In this document: in pieces, positions 1-5,517 of the stretch
Layout of the letters: each line of letters opens with the position of its first letter
How positions within the stretch are numbered: position 1 is the first letter of the stretch
Source of the DNA: Coneutiohabitans thermophilus
GTDB lineage: Bacteria; Zhuqueibacterota; Zhuqueibacteria; Zhuqueibacterales; Zhuqueibacteraceae
Assembly (NCBI GenBank): GCA_034505235.1
Contig: JAPDQY010000221.1
Coordinates: 1-6,829, forward strand
Direction: 5' to 3'
Length of the DNA: 6,829 nucleotides
The notes under the pieces: model-generated
What the model was told of the DNA's origin: nothing
Databases searched by the model: none
What the model saw: only the letters and a program-made list of their open reading frames with translations
Translations under genes and position numbers: made by a program

Positions 1-201
1 GGGGTTGGGCCGTTCGCTATCACGTTAGGGCAAGTGGCTCTCAGCAGAGAAGGCACGGAACTGATTTTGCGATTCTTTTCATCTTGTTGTCGCAAAATGT
101 ACGCAAAATTCGGATGATCCAAATGATCTGCAGGGTTTGAAAAACTGTTCGGGCGCCGCCTGATTGGCGGCGGCAAAGGTGGTGACCAACCGGAGCACGT
201 G
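1..201 (+). promoter_or_regulatory. Leader region of the mvhD-nfn operon with inverted and direct repeats
   Basis: I see no gene here. The sequence ATTTTGCGA (64-72) is matched by its exact reverse complement TCGCAAAAT (90-98), 17 bases apart, and the half-site CGCAAAAT recurs at 102-109, 11 bases (about one helical turn) after the copy at 91-98. This arrangement of two inverted half-sites plus one in-phase direct copy, in an AT-rich patch upstream of an operon, resembles a transcription-factor operator. No convincing -35/-10 pair could be picked. The link to a regulator is inference. Confidence 0.4.
154..172 (+). other. GC-rich hairpin in the leader of the MvhD-type gene
   Basis: CGCCGCC (154-160), loop TGATT, then GGCGGCG (166-172) form a perfect 7-bp stem with a 5-base loop. 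It ends 29 bases before the ATG of the next gene. No T-run follows, so it is not an obvious intrinsic terminator. It could be an mRNA-stabilising or translation-affecting 5' structure, or the remnant of an upstream gene's terminator. Confidence 0.4.
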
Positions 202-681
202 ATGAAGACGTCTCCAGAAAAGCCGGCAGAAGGGCCGAATCGTGCGCCTCGCAACCAGCAGCCACGCCTGGTGGGTTTCCTGTGTATGAATGGGTCCCAG
301 GTGTTTTATGACGTCTCCAACCCCGCGCGACGAAAGCTGCCGGCCGGTTTTACCGGCATCGCGGTGGAGTGCATCTCACAGGTGCACGCGCGCGAAATTT
401 TCAAAGCCCTGCGCTTCGGTGCGGAGGGCGTTTTGCTGGCGGCCAGCCCGCAATGTCCGTGTGGACATGACGAAAATGAAATCCGCCAGCATGTGGCAGA
501 ATTGTACCGGGCGTTGGCAGGCTATGACATCGAAGCCAGCCGCTTGCGGCTGGAGTGGATTTCGACCGCGGAGGAACACAAGTTTCTGCAGACCGTGAAT
601 GAGATGATGTTGGGCTTGCAACAGTTGCCGCCGTTGCAGCTCTTTAAAGAACTGGGCAGAAATCTCGCTTATTGCGGATAA
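202..681 (+). CDS. MvhD/FlxD-type hydrogenase delta subunit (iron-sulfur electron carrier)
   Basis: A 159-residue protein of the methyl-viologen-reducing hydrogenase delta subunit family (MvhD, FlpD/FlxD). Family members are cytoplasmic [2Fe-2S] proteins that pass electrons to HdrA-type flavoproteins. The recognisable parts are ECISQVHAREIFKALRFGAE (residues 56-75), GVLLAASPQCPC (76-87) and RLRLEWISTAEEHKFLQTVN (114-133), the last being the most typical signature. The N-terminal ~22 residues are polar and probably disordered. Cysteines are at 28, 57, 85, 87 and 158; the usual paired or triple cysteines near residue 28 are reduced to one, so the cluster ligands may differ from the family norm. 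ATG at 202 is chosen because GGAG (192-195) lies 6 bases upstream; an in-frame GTG at 199 immediately precedes it. The stop lies 4 bases before nfnA, implying one transcript. The usual partners (HdrABC, hydrogenase) are not in the window and may lie to the left. Confidence 0.82.
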   Translation: MKTSPEKPAEGPNRAPRNQQPRLVGFLCMNGSQVFYDVSNPARRKLPAGFTGIAVECISQVHAREIFKALRFGAEGVLLAASPQCPCGHDENEIRQHVAELYRALAGYDIEASRLRLEWISTAEEHKFLQTVNEMMLGLQQLPPLQLFKELGRNLAYCG

Positions 682-685
682 GGGC

Positions 686-1515
686 ATGTATAAAATTCTG
701 CAGGTGCAAAGCCTGGCGCCGGGGATCAAACGTCTTGAAGTCGTGGCGCCGGAGATTGCGCGACACCGCCAGGCCGGGCAATTCGTCATCCTGCGCGTGC
801 ACGAGCAGGGCGAGCGCATTCCCAGCACCATCGCCGATGCGGATGTCGGGCGCGGCACGATCACGCTGATCGTGCAGGAGGTGGGCTGGACGACACGCCT
901 GCTGGGTCAAAAGCGAGCGGGAGATTTGCTGCCGGATGTTTGCGGCCCACTCGGTGAGCCAACCCAGATCGCAAATTTTGGCCATTGTGTGTGTCTGGCC
1001 GGCGGCGTGGGGGGTGCGGAGATTTATCCCGTGGTCAGGGTCCTGCGTGCTGCCGGCAATCCCGTGACGGCCATCATTGGCGCGCGCACGCGTGCCTTGC
1101 TCATTCTCGAAGAAGAGATGCGGGCGGCCGCGTCCCGCCTCCTCATCACCACCGATGATGGCAGTTACGGCGTTCACGGCCTGGTGAGCAAACCGCTGCA
1201 GGAGATGCTGCAGCGGGGCGAGCATATCGACCGCGTTTTTTGCATCGGCCCGGTGCCGATGATGCGTGCGGTGGCGGATGGCCCCGGCCGTTTCGCATCC
1301 CCACCGTCGTGAGCTTGAATCCCATCATGGTGGATGGCACCGGCATGTGCGGCGGCTGCCGCGTGACGGTTGGCGGCAAAGTCCAGTTTGCCTGTGTCGA
1401 CGGCCCGGATTTCGATGCCCATCAGGTGGATTTTGACGAGCTGGTGCGGCGGCAGGGCATGTATCGCAGTGAAGAGCGCATCATCCTGCAGCGTTGCGAA
1501 GCAGGCAGATGGTGA
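686..1515 (+). pseudogene. nfnA: NfnA / SudB-like ferredoxin-NADP+ oxidoreductase alpha subunit, frameshifted
   Basis: This encodes the small subunit of the NfnAB (also SudBA, sulfide dehydrogenase) flavoprotein, which couples NADH and ferredoxin to NADP+ by electron bifurcation. Reading from ATG 686: an FAD-domain motif RIPSTIAD (residues 44-51), DLLPDVCGPLGEP (80-92), the nucleotide-binding GGVGGAEIYPVVR (106-118), TDDGSYG (156-162) and GPVPMM (188-193). The frame then runs into TGA at 1310-1312. The missing C-terminus continues in the -1 frame from about 1285: RPFRIPTVVSLNP, then MVDGTGMCGGCRV and FACVDGPDFD, the Asp plus three Cys of the [2Fe-2S] site, ending at TGA 1513-1515. Adding one C to the CCCC run at 1282-1285 would restore about 276 residues, the normal family length. 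It is either a real pseudogene or a single-base assembly error. There is no strong Shine-Dalgarno; the 4-base gap after mvhD suggests coupled translation. Confidence 0.88.
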
Positions 1516-1710
1516 GAGCGGGCAGGGATGGTCTGGCATGATTGTCGGGAATTTTCTGTGCTTTTTGCAACCAAGCGTCTTGCCGGGGTGCCGGCGGAAA
1601 AGTACCGACTCTCCCGGAACTAACCCCATGTGGACGAGCCACAGCCAAAAAGATTTTATTCGACGGGTTTTTCTATCTGTTGGAAAAATCCTTGCTTTTT
1701 TTTGCAACGA
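1516..1710. other. Gap after nfnA with no recognisable gene
   Basis: The subunits nfnA and nfnB usually abut; here 461 bases separate them. In this first part I find no plausible coding sequence in any frame. It holds a small 5-bp hairpin (GCCGG, loop GGTG, CCGGC, in the stretch just after 1570) and, at its right end, a terminator-like hairpin described separately. The base composition becomes AT-rich from about 1650. Confidence 0.5.
1665..1703 (+). terminator. Probable intrinsic terminator between nfnA and nfnB
   Basis: GGGTTTTTC (1665-1673), a 9-base loop, then GAAAAATCC (1683-1691) pair over 9 positions including one G-U wobble. TTGC and a run of eight T (1696-1703) follow. The T-run is convincing; the stem is AT-rich and only moderately stable. 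If functional it would cut nfnB off from the mvhD-nfnA transcript. It may instead have arrived with the adjacent decayed tail. Confidence 0.45.
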
Positions 1711-1958
1711 ATCAATTTCCAAGTGACCAATCCCTTCAACCCGGCGACCGGGATACGGTTCGCAATTCCACGGCGGGAACAGGTCACAGTGAAGGTTTTC
1801 GATGTGTTGGGCAGGGAGGCGGCGGTGGTGGAGGGTGAGCTGAGGCCGGTGCGCATGCGCTGGCCTGTGAGGCCCGCGATTTGCCGAGCGGGGTTTACGT
1901 CGTCAGCATGAAGAGCGGAACTTTTTGCCAATGAATCAAAATGCTTTTGGTCAAATAA
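1711..1958 (+). pseudogene. Decayed C-terminal sorting tail (type IX secretion / FlgD-like Ig tail) without its protein
   Basis: The frame at 1711 reads NFQVTNPFNPATGIRFAIP followed by RREQVTVKVFDVLGREAAVV and EGELRP. This is the C-terminal tail common on secreted proteins of FCB-group bacteria (usual form: NYPNPFNPxTxIRFxLP, then a Gly-Arg-Glu turn). At 1846-1850 (CCGGT, where CCGGGT would fit) one G is missing. The continuation lies in the -1 frame: ALACEARDLPSGVYVVSMKS, up to an in-frame TGA at 1932-1934 where CGA (Arg) would fit, then IKMLLVK and TAA at 1956-1958. The tail is thus almost complete (~80 residues) but has one deletion and one nonsense change. No body of a secreted protein precedes it; upstream is the terminator-like hairpin. 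It is probably the end of a gene lost by rearrangement, left between nfnA and nfnB. Confidence 0.75.
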
Positions 1959-1976
1959 TCTCCCGTGGCAGGCGTC

Positions 1977-3367
1977 ATGGCAAAGACGATCATTCCCGCG
2001 AGAACACCGATGCCCGAGCAGGCGCCGCAGCGCCGCCTCCACAACTTTGAGGAAGTCGCACTCGGCTACAGCGACGATCAGGCGGTGCGCGAAGCCCGGC
2101 GCTGCCTGTAGTGCAAGAAGCCGGTTTGCATCGCCGGCTGTCCGGTGGGGATCGACATACCGGCGTTTGTTGACCGGGTTGCGCAAGGTGACTTCCTGAC
2201 TGCCGCGGCAATCATTCGCAGCAAGAACGCCCTGCCCGCAGTGTGCGGCCGCGTTTGCCCGCAGGAGAACCAATGCGAGCTGGCTTGCCTGATGGGCAGG
2301 AAGTATCAGCCCTCGCCATCGGCCGCCTCGAACGTTTTGTGACGGACTACGTTCGAGAGCAAAGCAATGGCCTGCCTGCGATCCGGGTTGCAGACAGGAA
2401 GAGCATGGCGGTCGCGGTGGTCGGTGGCGGCCCGGCGGGTCTCACCGTGGCCGGCGAATTGATCCAGCTCGGCTATCGCGTGATGGTGTTCGAAGCGTTG
2501 CACAAGCCGGGCGGAGTGCTGGTCTATGGCATACCCGAATTTCGTCTGCCGAAGGCGATCTTGCAGGCGGAGGTCGATCAGCTCGCCGCGCTGGGAGTGG
2601 AGTTTCGCACCAATCATGTTGTCGGCCGCACGGAATTGGTGGATGAGTTGCTGGGACGTTATGACGCTGTGTTCATCGGCACGGGCGCGGGTTTGCCCTA
2701 TTTCATGAACGTGCCCGGCGAGAATCTCAACGGGGTTTACTCGGTGCATGAATTTCTCACGCGCCTGAACCTCATGCGTGCCTATCGCTTTCCGGAATGG
2801 GACACGCCCATCAAAGTGGGCAGGGCGGTGGCGGTGATCGGCGGCGGCAACACTGCCAGGGATGCGGTGCGCACTGCCAGGCGCACGGGCGCGGAACATG
2901 CGTATTTGATCCATCGCCGCTCGCGCACCGAGCTGCCGGCGCGCACGGAGGAGATGCATCACGCCGAAGAGGAGGGCATTGCATTTCGCCTTTTGGAGGC
3001 CCCGGTGGCCGTGCACGGCGACAGCAGGGGCTGGGTTTCTCATATCGAATTGATCAAAATGCAACCCGGCGAACCTGATGACTCCGGCCGCCGCCGGCCG
3101 GTGCCGATCAAAAATTCGAATTATTCGCTTGCTGTCGATACCGTGGTCGTGGCCATCGGTCAGGGCCCCAATCCGCTCATTCCCCGCACCACGCCGGGAT
3201 TGAAGACAGGCAAGCATGGCATCATCACCATCGATCCGGAAACCGGCGCCACCAGCAAGCCGGGCGTGTTTGCGGGCGGCGATGTTGCCACCGGCGGCGC
3301 CACCGTCATCCTGGCGATGGGCGCCGGCAAGAAAGCGGCCAAAGCCATTCACGAGTATCTGCGCTGA
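1977..3367 (+). pseudogene. nfnB: NfnB / SudA-like (GltD-family) ferredoxin-NADP+ oxidoreductase beta subunit with nonsense codon and frameshift
   Basis: Large flavoprotein subunit of NfnAB, related to the glutamate synthase small subunit; it carries two [4Fe-4S] clusters and FAD and binds NADP(H). Starting at ATG 1977, MAKTIIPARTPMPEQ is the usual N-terminus. The cluster motif is RRCL, stop, CKKPVCIAGCP (residues 41-56): TAG at 2109-2111 stands where Gln (CAG) is expected. Further cysteines follow in VCGRVCPQENQCELAC. At CCC 2310-2312 one C is missing; the protein continues in the -1 frame as LAIGRLERFV. After that everything is intact: FAD motif VVGGGPAGLTVAG (about residue 148), GIPEFRLPK, NADPH motif VIGGGNTARDAVRTARR (about 286) with the HRRSRTELPAR loop, and GGDVATGGATVILAMGAGKK near the end. 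Repaired length is ~463 residues, normal for the family. An ATG-initiated start after the lesions would lose the cluster domain. Either a pseudogene or assembly errors. Confidence 0.88.
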
Positions 3368-3408
3368 GTCCCGCAGAAGGCCATCTCCTCTTGGCGAAAG
3401 GATGTCTG

Positions 3409-3495
3409 ATGGATTTTTTGAGTCTGCTGTTGTTCCTCATCGTTTATCTGCTGCTGCAGTTGGTGATTTTGCCCAAACTCGGTGTGCCGACCTGA
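3409..3495 (+). CDS. 28-residue single-span membrane microprotein
   Basis: A short open frame begins at ATG 3409 with MDFLSLLLFL, runs through a hydrophobic stretch of about 18 residues (3-21) and ends in ILPKLGVPT before TGA 3493-3495. The ribosome binding site AAAGGA (3397-3402) is 6 bases upstream, among the best in the window. The start lies 41 bases after nfnB, so it can share its transcript. The composition (a clean transmembrane helix and a short Pro-Lys-Leu-Gly-Val-Pro-Thr end with no charged residue in the helix) is that of a real small membrane protein rather than a random frame. I do not know its function. It might anchor or assist a redox partner, but that is only a guess from position. 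Confidence 0.6.
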   Translation: MDFLSLLLFLIVYLLLQLVILPKLGVPT

Positions 3496-3897
3496 ATGTC
3501 GAGAGCGTGCGGCGTGGATCGTCGCAAACATTCCACTCCGGCCGAAAAACAGCGTGGGGAAGGCGAAGTGTCACGCTAGAGCCGGCGCGTGCAGAGATTG
3601 GTGCTCACACTGTCTGGCCTGCGAGGCGCGCTGACAAAAGGCAGGGCAGTCATCTGATGGCAAGCAGTACTGCACCCCGGCGGGGCGGGAGGGAATGGCG
3701 ACTTCGGGATCAAACACGATAATTCTCCCATGAAAGTGAAGTCTCACGCAGAACCATTTCGTGTAGCAAGATGCGGGGGCATATGTCGCCCCGGCGGGTT
3801 TGTCTCGCGGAGGGAATTTTGATTTTGCAGAAGGTTTTCATACTTGACTGCCGTTTCTGTCCTTGCTAGGAACCATTCACCAAATGGAGTGCACGAG
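3496..3897. other. About 400 bases without a recognisable gene
   Basis: No convincing coding frame is visible on either strand; the frames present are Arg/Ser/Gly-rich shadow-type translations. Weak inverted repeats are AGCGTG (3551-3556) with CACGCT (3572-3577), and a GGGGC/GCCCC pair around 3774-3790. None has a T-run. A promoter candidate for the next gene lies at the right end. The stretch might hold remains of a lost gene or an unrecognised small RNA. Confidence 0.4.
3844..3872 (+). promoter_or_regulatory. Sigma-70-like promoter candidate for the DUF302 gene
   Basis: TTGACT (3844-3849, five of six matches to TTGACA) is followed after exactly 17 bases by TAGGAA (3867-3872, three of six matches to TATAAT). 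It lies 25 bases upstream of the chosen ATG, after an AT-richer stretch. The -35 and spacing are good and the -10 is weak. If the host uses a Bacteroidetes-type consensus, this match may be chance. Confidence 0.35.
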
Positions 3898-4281
3898 ATG
3901 AGCTACTATTTCGCCAAGCAAACGCGCCTGGGTTTTGACGAGGCCATCGCGCGGGTGACCGAGGAACTCCAAAAGGAGGGCTTCGGCATCCTCACCGAAA
4001 TCGACGTAAGGGAGACTTTGAAGAAAAAGCTCGATGTCGATTTCAGACGCTACAAAATTCTCGGCGCCTGCAATCCGCCCTTTGCATATCAGGCGCTGCA
4101 GGCGGAGGAACACATCGGCACCATGCTGCCGTGCAATGTCATCGTGCAGGAGAAGGGCGGCGGTGTCGAGGTGGCGGCGGTGGATCCGGTGGCTTCGATG
4201 GCGGCGGTGCGCAATGAACAGCTCGGCCGCATAGCAGAAGAAGTGCGCCGCAAGCTCGAGAAAATCATTCAAAATGTGTGA
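3898..4281 (+). CDS. DUF302 domain protein
   Basis: A 127-residue protein consisting of a single DUF302 domain, a small alpha/beta fold of unknown biochemical role that is widespread in bacteria and often found near sulfur, metal or redox genes. Visible family landmarks are the N-terminal helix GFDEAIARVTEELQKEGFG (12-30), YKILGACNPPFAYQAL (52-67) with Cys58, LPCNVIVQE (77-85) with Cys79, and VAAVDPVASM (92-101) with the conserved Asp-Pro. The C-terminal helix is charged. ATG 3898 is chosen because GGAG (3886-3889) lies 8 bases upstream; the in-frame TTG at 3844 falls in the promoter candidate and would add 18 residues unlike the family. Length is normal. It is followed by a hairpin and a ferritin-like gene on the same strand, 52 bases away. 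There is no signal peptide, so it is probably cytoplasmic. Confidence 0.85.
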   Translation: MSYYFAKQTRLGFDEAIARVTEELQKEGFGILTEIDVRETLKKKLDVDFRRYKILGACNPPFAYQALQAEEHIGTMLPCNVIVQEKGGGVEVAAVDPVASMAAVRNEQLGRIAEEVRRKLEKIIQNV

Positions 4282-4286
4282 ATCGT

Positions 4287-4318
4287 GACCGGGCCGGCAT
4301 GCGGCTGCCCGGTCCTTT
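4287..4318 (+). terminator. Hairpin between DUF302 and ferritin-like genes
   Basis: GACCGGGC (4287-4294), a 12-base loop and GCCCGGTC (4307-4314) form a perfect 8-bp GC-rich stem followed by CTTTAATTT. The T-run is short and broken, so termination would be partial. It could reduce read-through into the ferritin-like gene, or stabilise the DUF302 mRNA end. It starts only 6 bases after the DUF302 stop. Confidence 0.5.
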
Positions 4319-4333
4319 AATTTGGAGGCAGGC

Positions 4334-4759
4334 ATGGACAAGCAGACCTTGATCGCCCGCTTGAATGAGGACCTGGCAGGAGAATTGGGTGCCATCATTC
4401 AATATCTTACCTATGCCGCCAAGGCGAGCGGGCCGTTCCGGCCGCAACTGTCGCAATTTTTCACCACGGAGATTGCCGACGAACAACTGCACGCCCAGTT
4501 TCTCGCCAACAAGATCGTGGCGCTCGGCGGCGAACCGACGACCACACCACGGCCGGTGCCGGCAGCGCACAACAATCGCGAGATGCTGGAGGCGGTTTTG
4601 GCTGCCGAACGCCGTGCCACCAGGGATTACACCCAGCGCGCACGCGAAGCCGAAGAGTTCGGGGACAAGGGACTCGTGGTGCAGCTTGAAGACATGGTGC
4701 GGGATGAAAGCGGGCATTCCGAGGAAACCGAGCGCATCCTGCGCGACTGGCCGTTGTGA
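4334..4759 (+). CDS. Ferritin-like (bacterioferritin-type) diiron protein, apparently heme-free
   Basis: A 141-residue four-helix protein of the ferritin-like superfamily. Likely diiron ligands in canonical order are Glu17 (LAGELGAIIQYL), Glu50 and His53 (EIADEQLHAQF), Glu92 (LAAERRATRDY), and Glu125 and His128 (VRDESGHSEE). This is the bacterioferritin pattern, supporting iron oxidation or storage, or peroxide detoxification. The methionine that binds heme in bacterioferritins follows the Glu of helix 2 directly; here that residue is Gln51, so heme binding is unlikely. Length is at the short end for Bfr (usually ~155-160). The start ATG 4334 has an excellent GGAGG (4324-4328) 5 bases upstream, which also falsifies the in-frame TTG at 4322 that overlaps it. 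It lies downstream of DUF302 and convergent with the rhodanese gene. Encapsulin-type or rubrerythrin-type relatives are less likely because no rubredoxin domain or targeting tail is visible. Confidence 0.82.
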   Translation: MDKQTLIARLNEDLAGELGAIIQYLTYAAKASGPFRPQLSQFFTTEIADEQLHAQFLANKIVALGGEPTTTPRPVPAAHNNREMLEAVLAAERRATRDYTQRAREAEEFGDKGLVVQLEDMVRDESGHSEETERILRDWPL

Positions 4760-4786
4760 GCAGAGAGTGGTGTGGCCGGCAACCGC

Positions 4787-4871
4787 AAACCATCCGCTGC
4801 AAATTTGCGTGCCATCCGGACCGGGCACCGGATGGTGACCGCGGGCACGCTCTCCCTGCTGCGGATGGTTT
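4787..4871. repeat. Nested inverted repeats between convergent genes
   Basis: The outer arms AAACCATCCGC (4787-4797) and GCGGATGGTTT (4861-4871) are perfect 11-base complements. Inside them CCATCCGG (4812-4819), an 8-base loop and CCGGATGG (4828-4835) form a perfect 8-bp hairpin. All four arms share the core CCATCCG/CGGATGG, so alternative pairings are possible. It lies between the ferritin-like stop (4759) and the end of the minus-strand rhodanese gene (4885). A shared transcription end, a REP-like element or a protein-binding site are the plausible roles. Confidence 0.5.
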
Positions 4872-4884
4872 TCCGCCGGTCGCC

Positions 4885-5517
4885 TCAACAACCCGCCCGG
4901 GCTTTTTTCTTCTGGGCGGGAGGCAGCGAGACTTTGGGCCGCGCGCCGGCGGTGGAATCACGCGGGGCCGGTGCCATGCCGCCGCCGCCGAAATAGCCGG
5001 CAGCGCCCTTGCGAAATTCGTATTTGAGAATCTCGGCATCAGCCACGGCCTCGCCCGGCGGTGCGGGGTTCAAGATGGCTTCCGTCCAATAATTCAATCC
5101 TCCCAGCAGGACGTAGGTGGTGATTCCCAGCTGTTTGAGCAAGACCCACGCCTGCGCGGCATGCGTCCCGCCGTTGGAATAAAGCACCACCGTTTTGTCA
5201 CCTGACATCTGCTGCAGTGCCTCGGCTTCGAACAGTCGGAGGAAGGGAATATGCACCGCGCCGGGGATGTGATACTGCGCGTAGTCCTCCGCCGGGCGTA
5301 TGTCCACCACCAGCAAATCCGGTTTTTTGTCGATCAGCCAGGCGGCGAGCTCTTCCGCGGTGAGATGATCCTGTTCATTGATGATTGCCTCAGCCAACTG
5401 CTGCGGCGAGACCGCAGTGGCGGTGCGCAAACCCGCAGGTGAGAGCGCCAGCAGACCGCCGAGAATGATCAATAAAGCGGCGCCGAAGCGGCGATCGAGA
5501 AGAGTGTGCCAGTTCAT
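4885..5517 (-). CDS. Membrane-anchored rhodanese-fold protein with Ser at the catalytic Cys position
   Basis: A 210-residue protein with an N-terminal hydrophobic segment (residues 11-30, after basic Arg9-Arg10), probably a signal peptide or anchor that places the rest in the periplasm. The rhodanese domain spans about 52-148: LLVVDIRPAEDYAQYHIPGA (68-87), VVLYSNGGTHAAQAWVLLKQ (110-129) and VLLGGLNYWTEAIL (136-149). The active-site loop that normally starts with Cys reads YSNGGTHA, with Ser114 (codon TCC) at the Cys position. The only cysteine in the protein is the very last residue. Sulfur-transfer catalysis by the usual persulfide route is therefore unlikely; a binding or scaffold role is more plausible. 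The C-terminal tail (~165-210) is rich in Gly, Pro, Ala and Lys. The start ATG at 5517 has GGAG 8 bases upstream and overlaps the yeeE stop as ATGA, indicating translational coupling. Confidence 0.83.
   Translation of the reverse strand: MNWHTLLDRRFGAALLIILGGLLALSPAGLRTATAVSPQQLAEAIINEQDHLTAEELAAWLIDKKPDLLVVDIRPAEDYAQYHIPGAVHIPFLRLFEAEALQQMSGDKTVVLYSNGGTHAAQAWVLLKQLGITTYVLLGGLNYWTEAILNPAPPGEAVADAEILKYEFRKGAAGYFGGGGMAPAPRDSTAGARPKVSLPPAQKKKARAGC
4892..4920. repeat. Inverted repeat at the 3' end of the rhodanese gene
   Basis: CCCGCCC (4892-4898) and GGGCGGG (4914-4920) are perfect 7-base complements around a 15-base loop that contains TTTTTT (4903-4908). It overlaps the last codons of the minus-strand gene and lies downstream of the convergent ferritin-like gene. 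The T-run sits inside the loop rather than after the stem, so it is not a standard terminator in this pairing. Confidence 0.3.

Noticed and set aside
1240..1515. Separate small ferredoxin-like gene starting at ATG 1240
   Set aside because: The matching sequence is exactly the C-terminus of NfnA in the -1 frame; the ATG lies inside the upstream domain's coding sequence, so this is one broken gene.
1851..1860. GCGCATGCGC perfect 10-base palindrome as a regulatory site
   Set aside because: It lies within the coding remains of the sorting tail; a single short GC palindrome is expected by chance at this composition.
2109..2111. TAG inside nfnB as a recoded (Gln or non-standard amino acid) codon
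   Set aside because: The same gene also has a frameshift 200 bases on, and neighbours use standard stops; a nonsense mutation or error explains it better than recoding.
2306..3352. Long minus-strand frame (348 residues) opposite nfnB
   Set aside because: The plus strand encodes all NfnB motifs; the antisense translation shows no family motif and is a high-GC shadow.
3496..3579. 27-residue open frame starting at ATG 3496 directly after the microprotein
   Set aside because: No ribosome binding site of its own apart from coupling, and a charged, low-complexity sequence with no recognisable features.
3844..3897. N-terminal extension of the DUF302 protein from TTG 3844
   Set aside because: The TTG is part of a promoter-like TTGACT; the ATG at 3898 has a proper GGAG and gives the family-like N-terminus.
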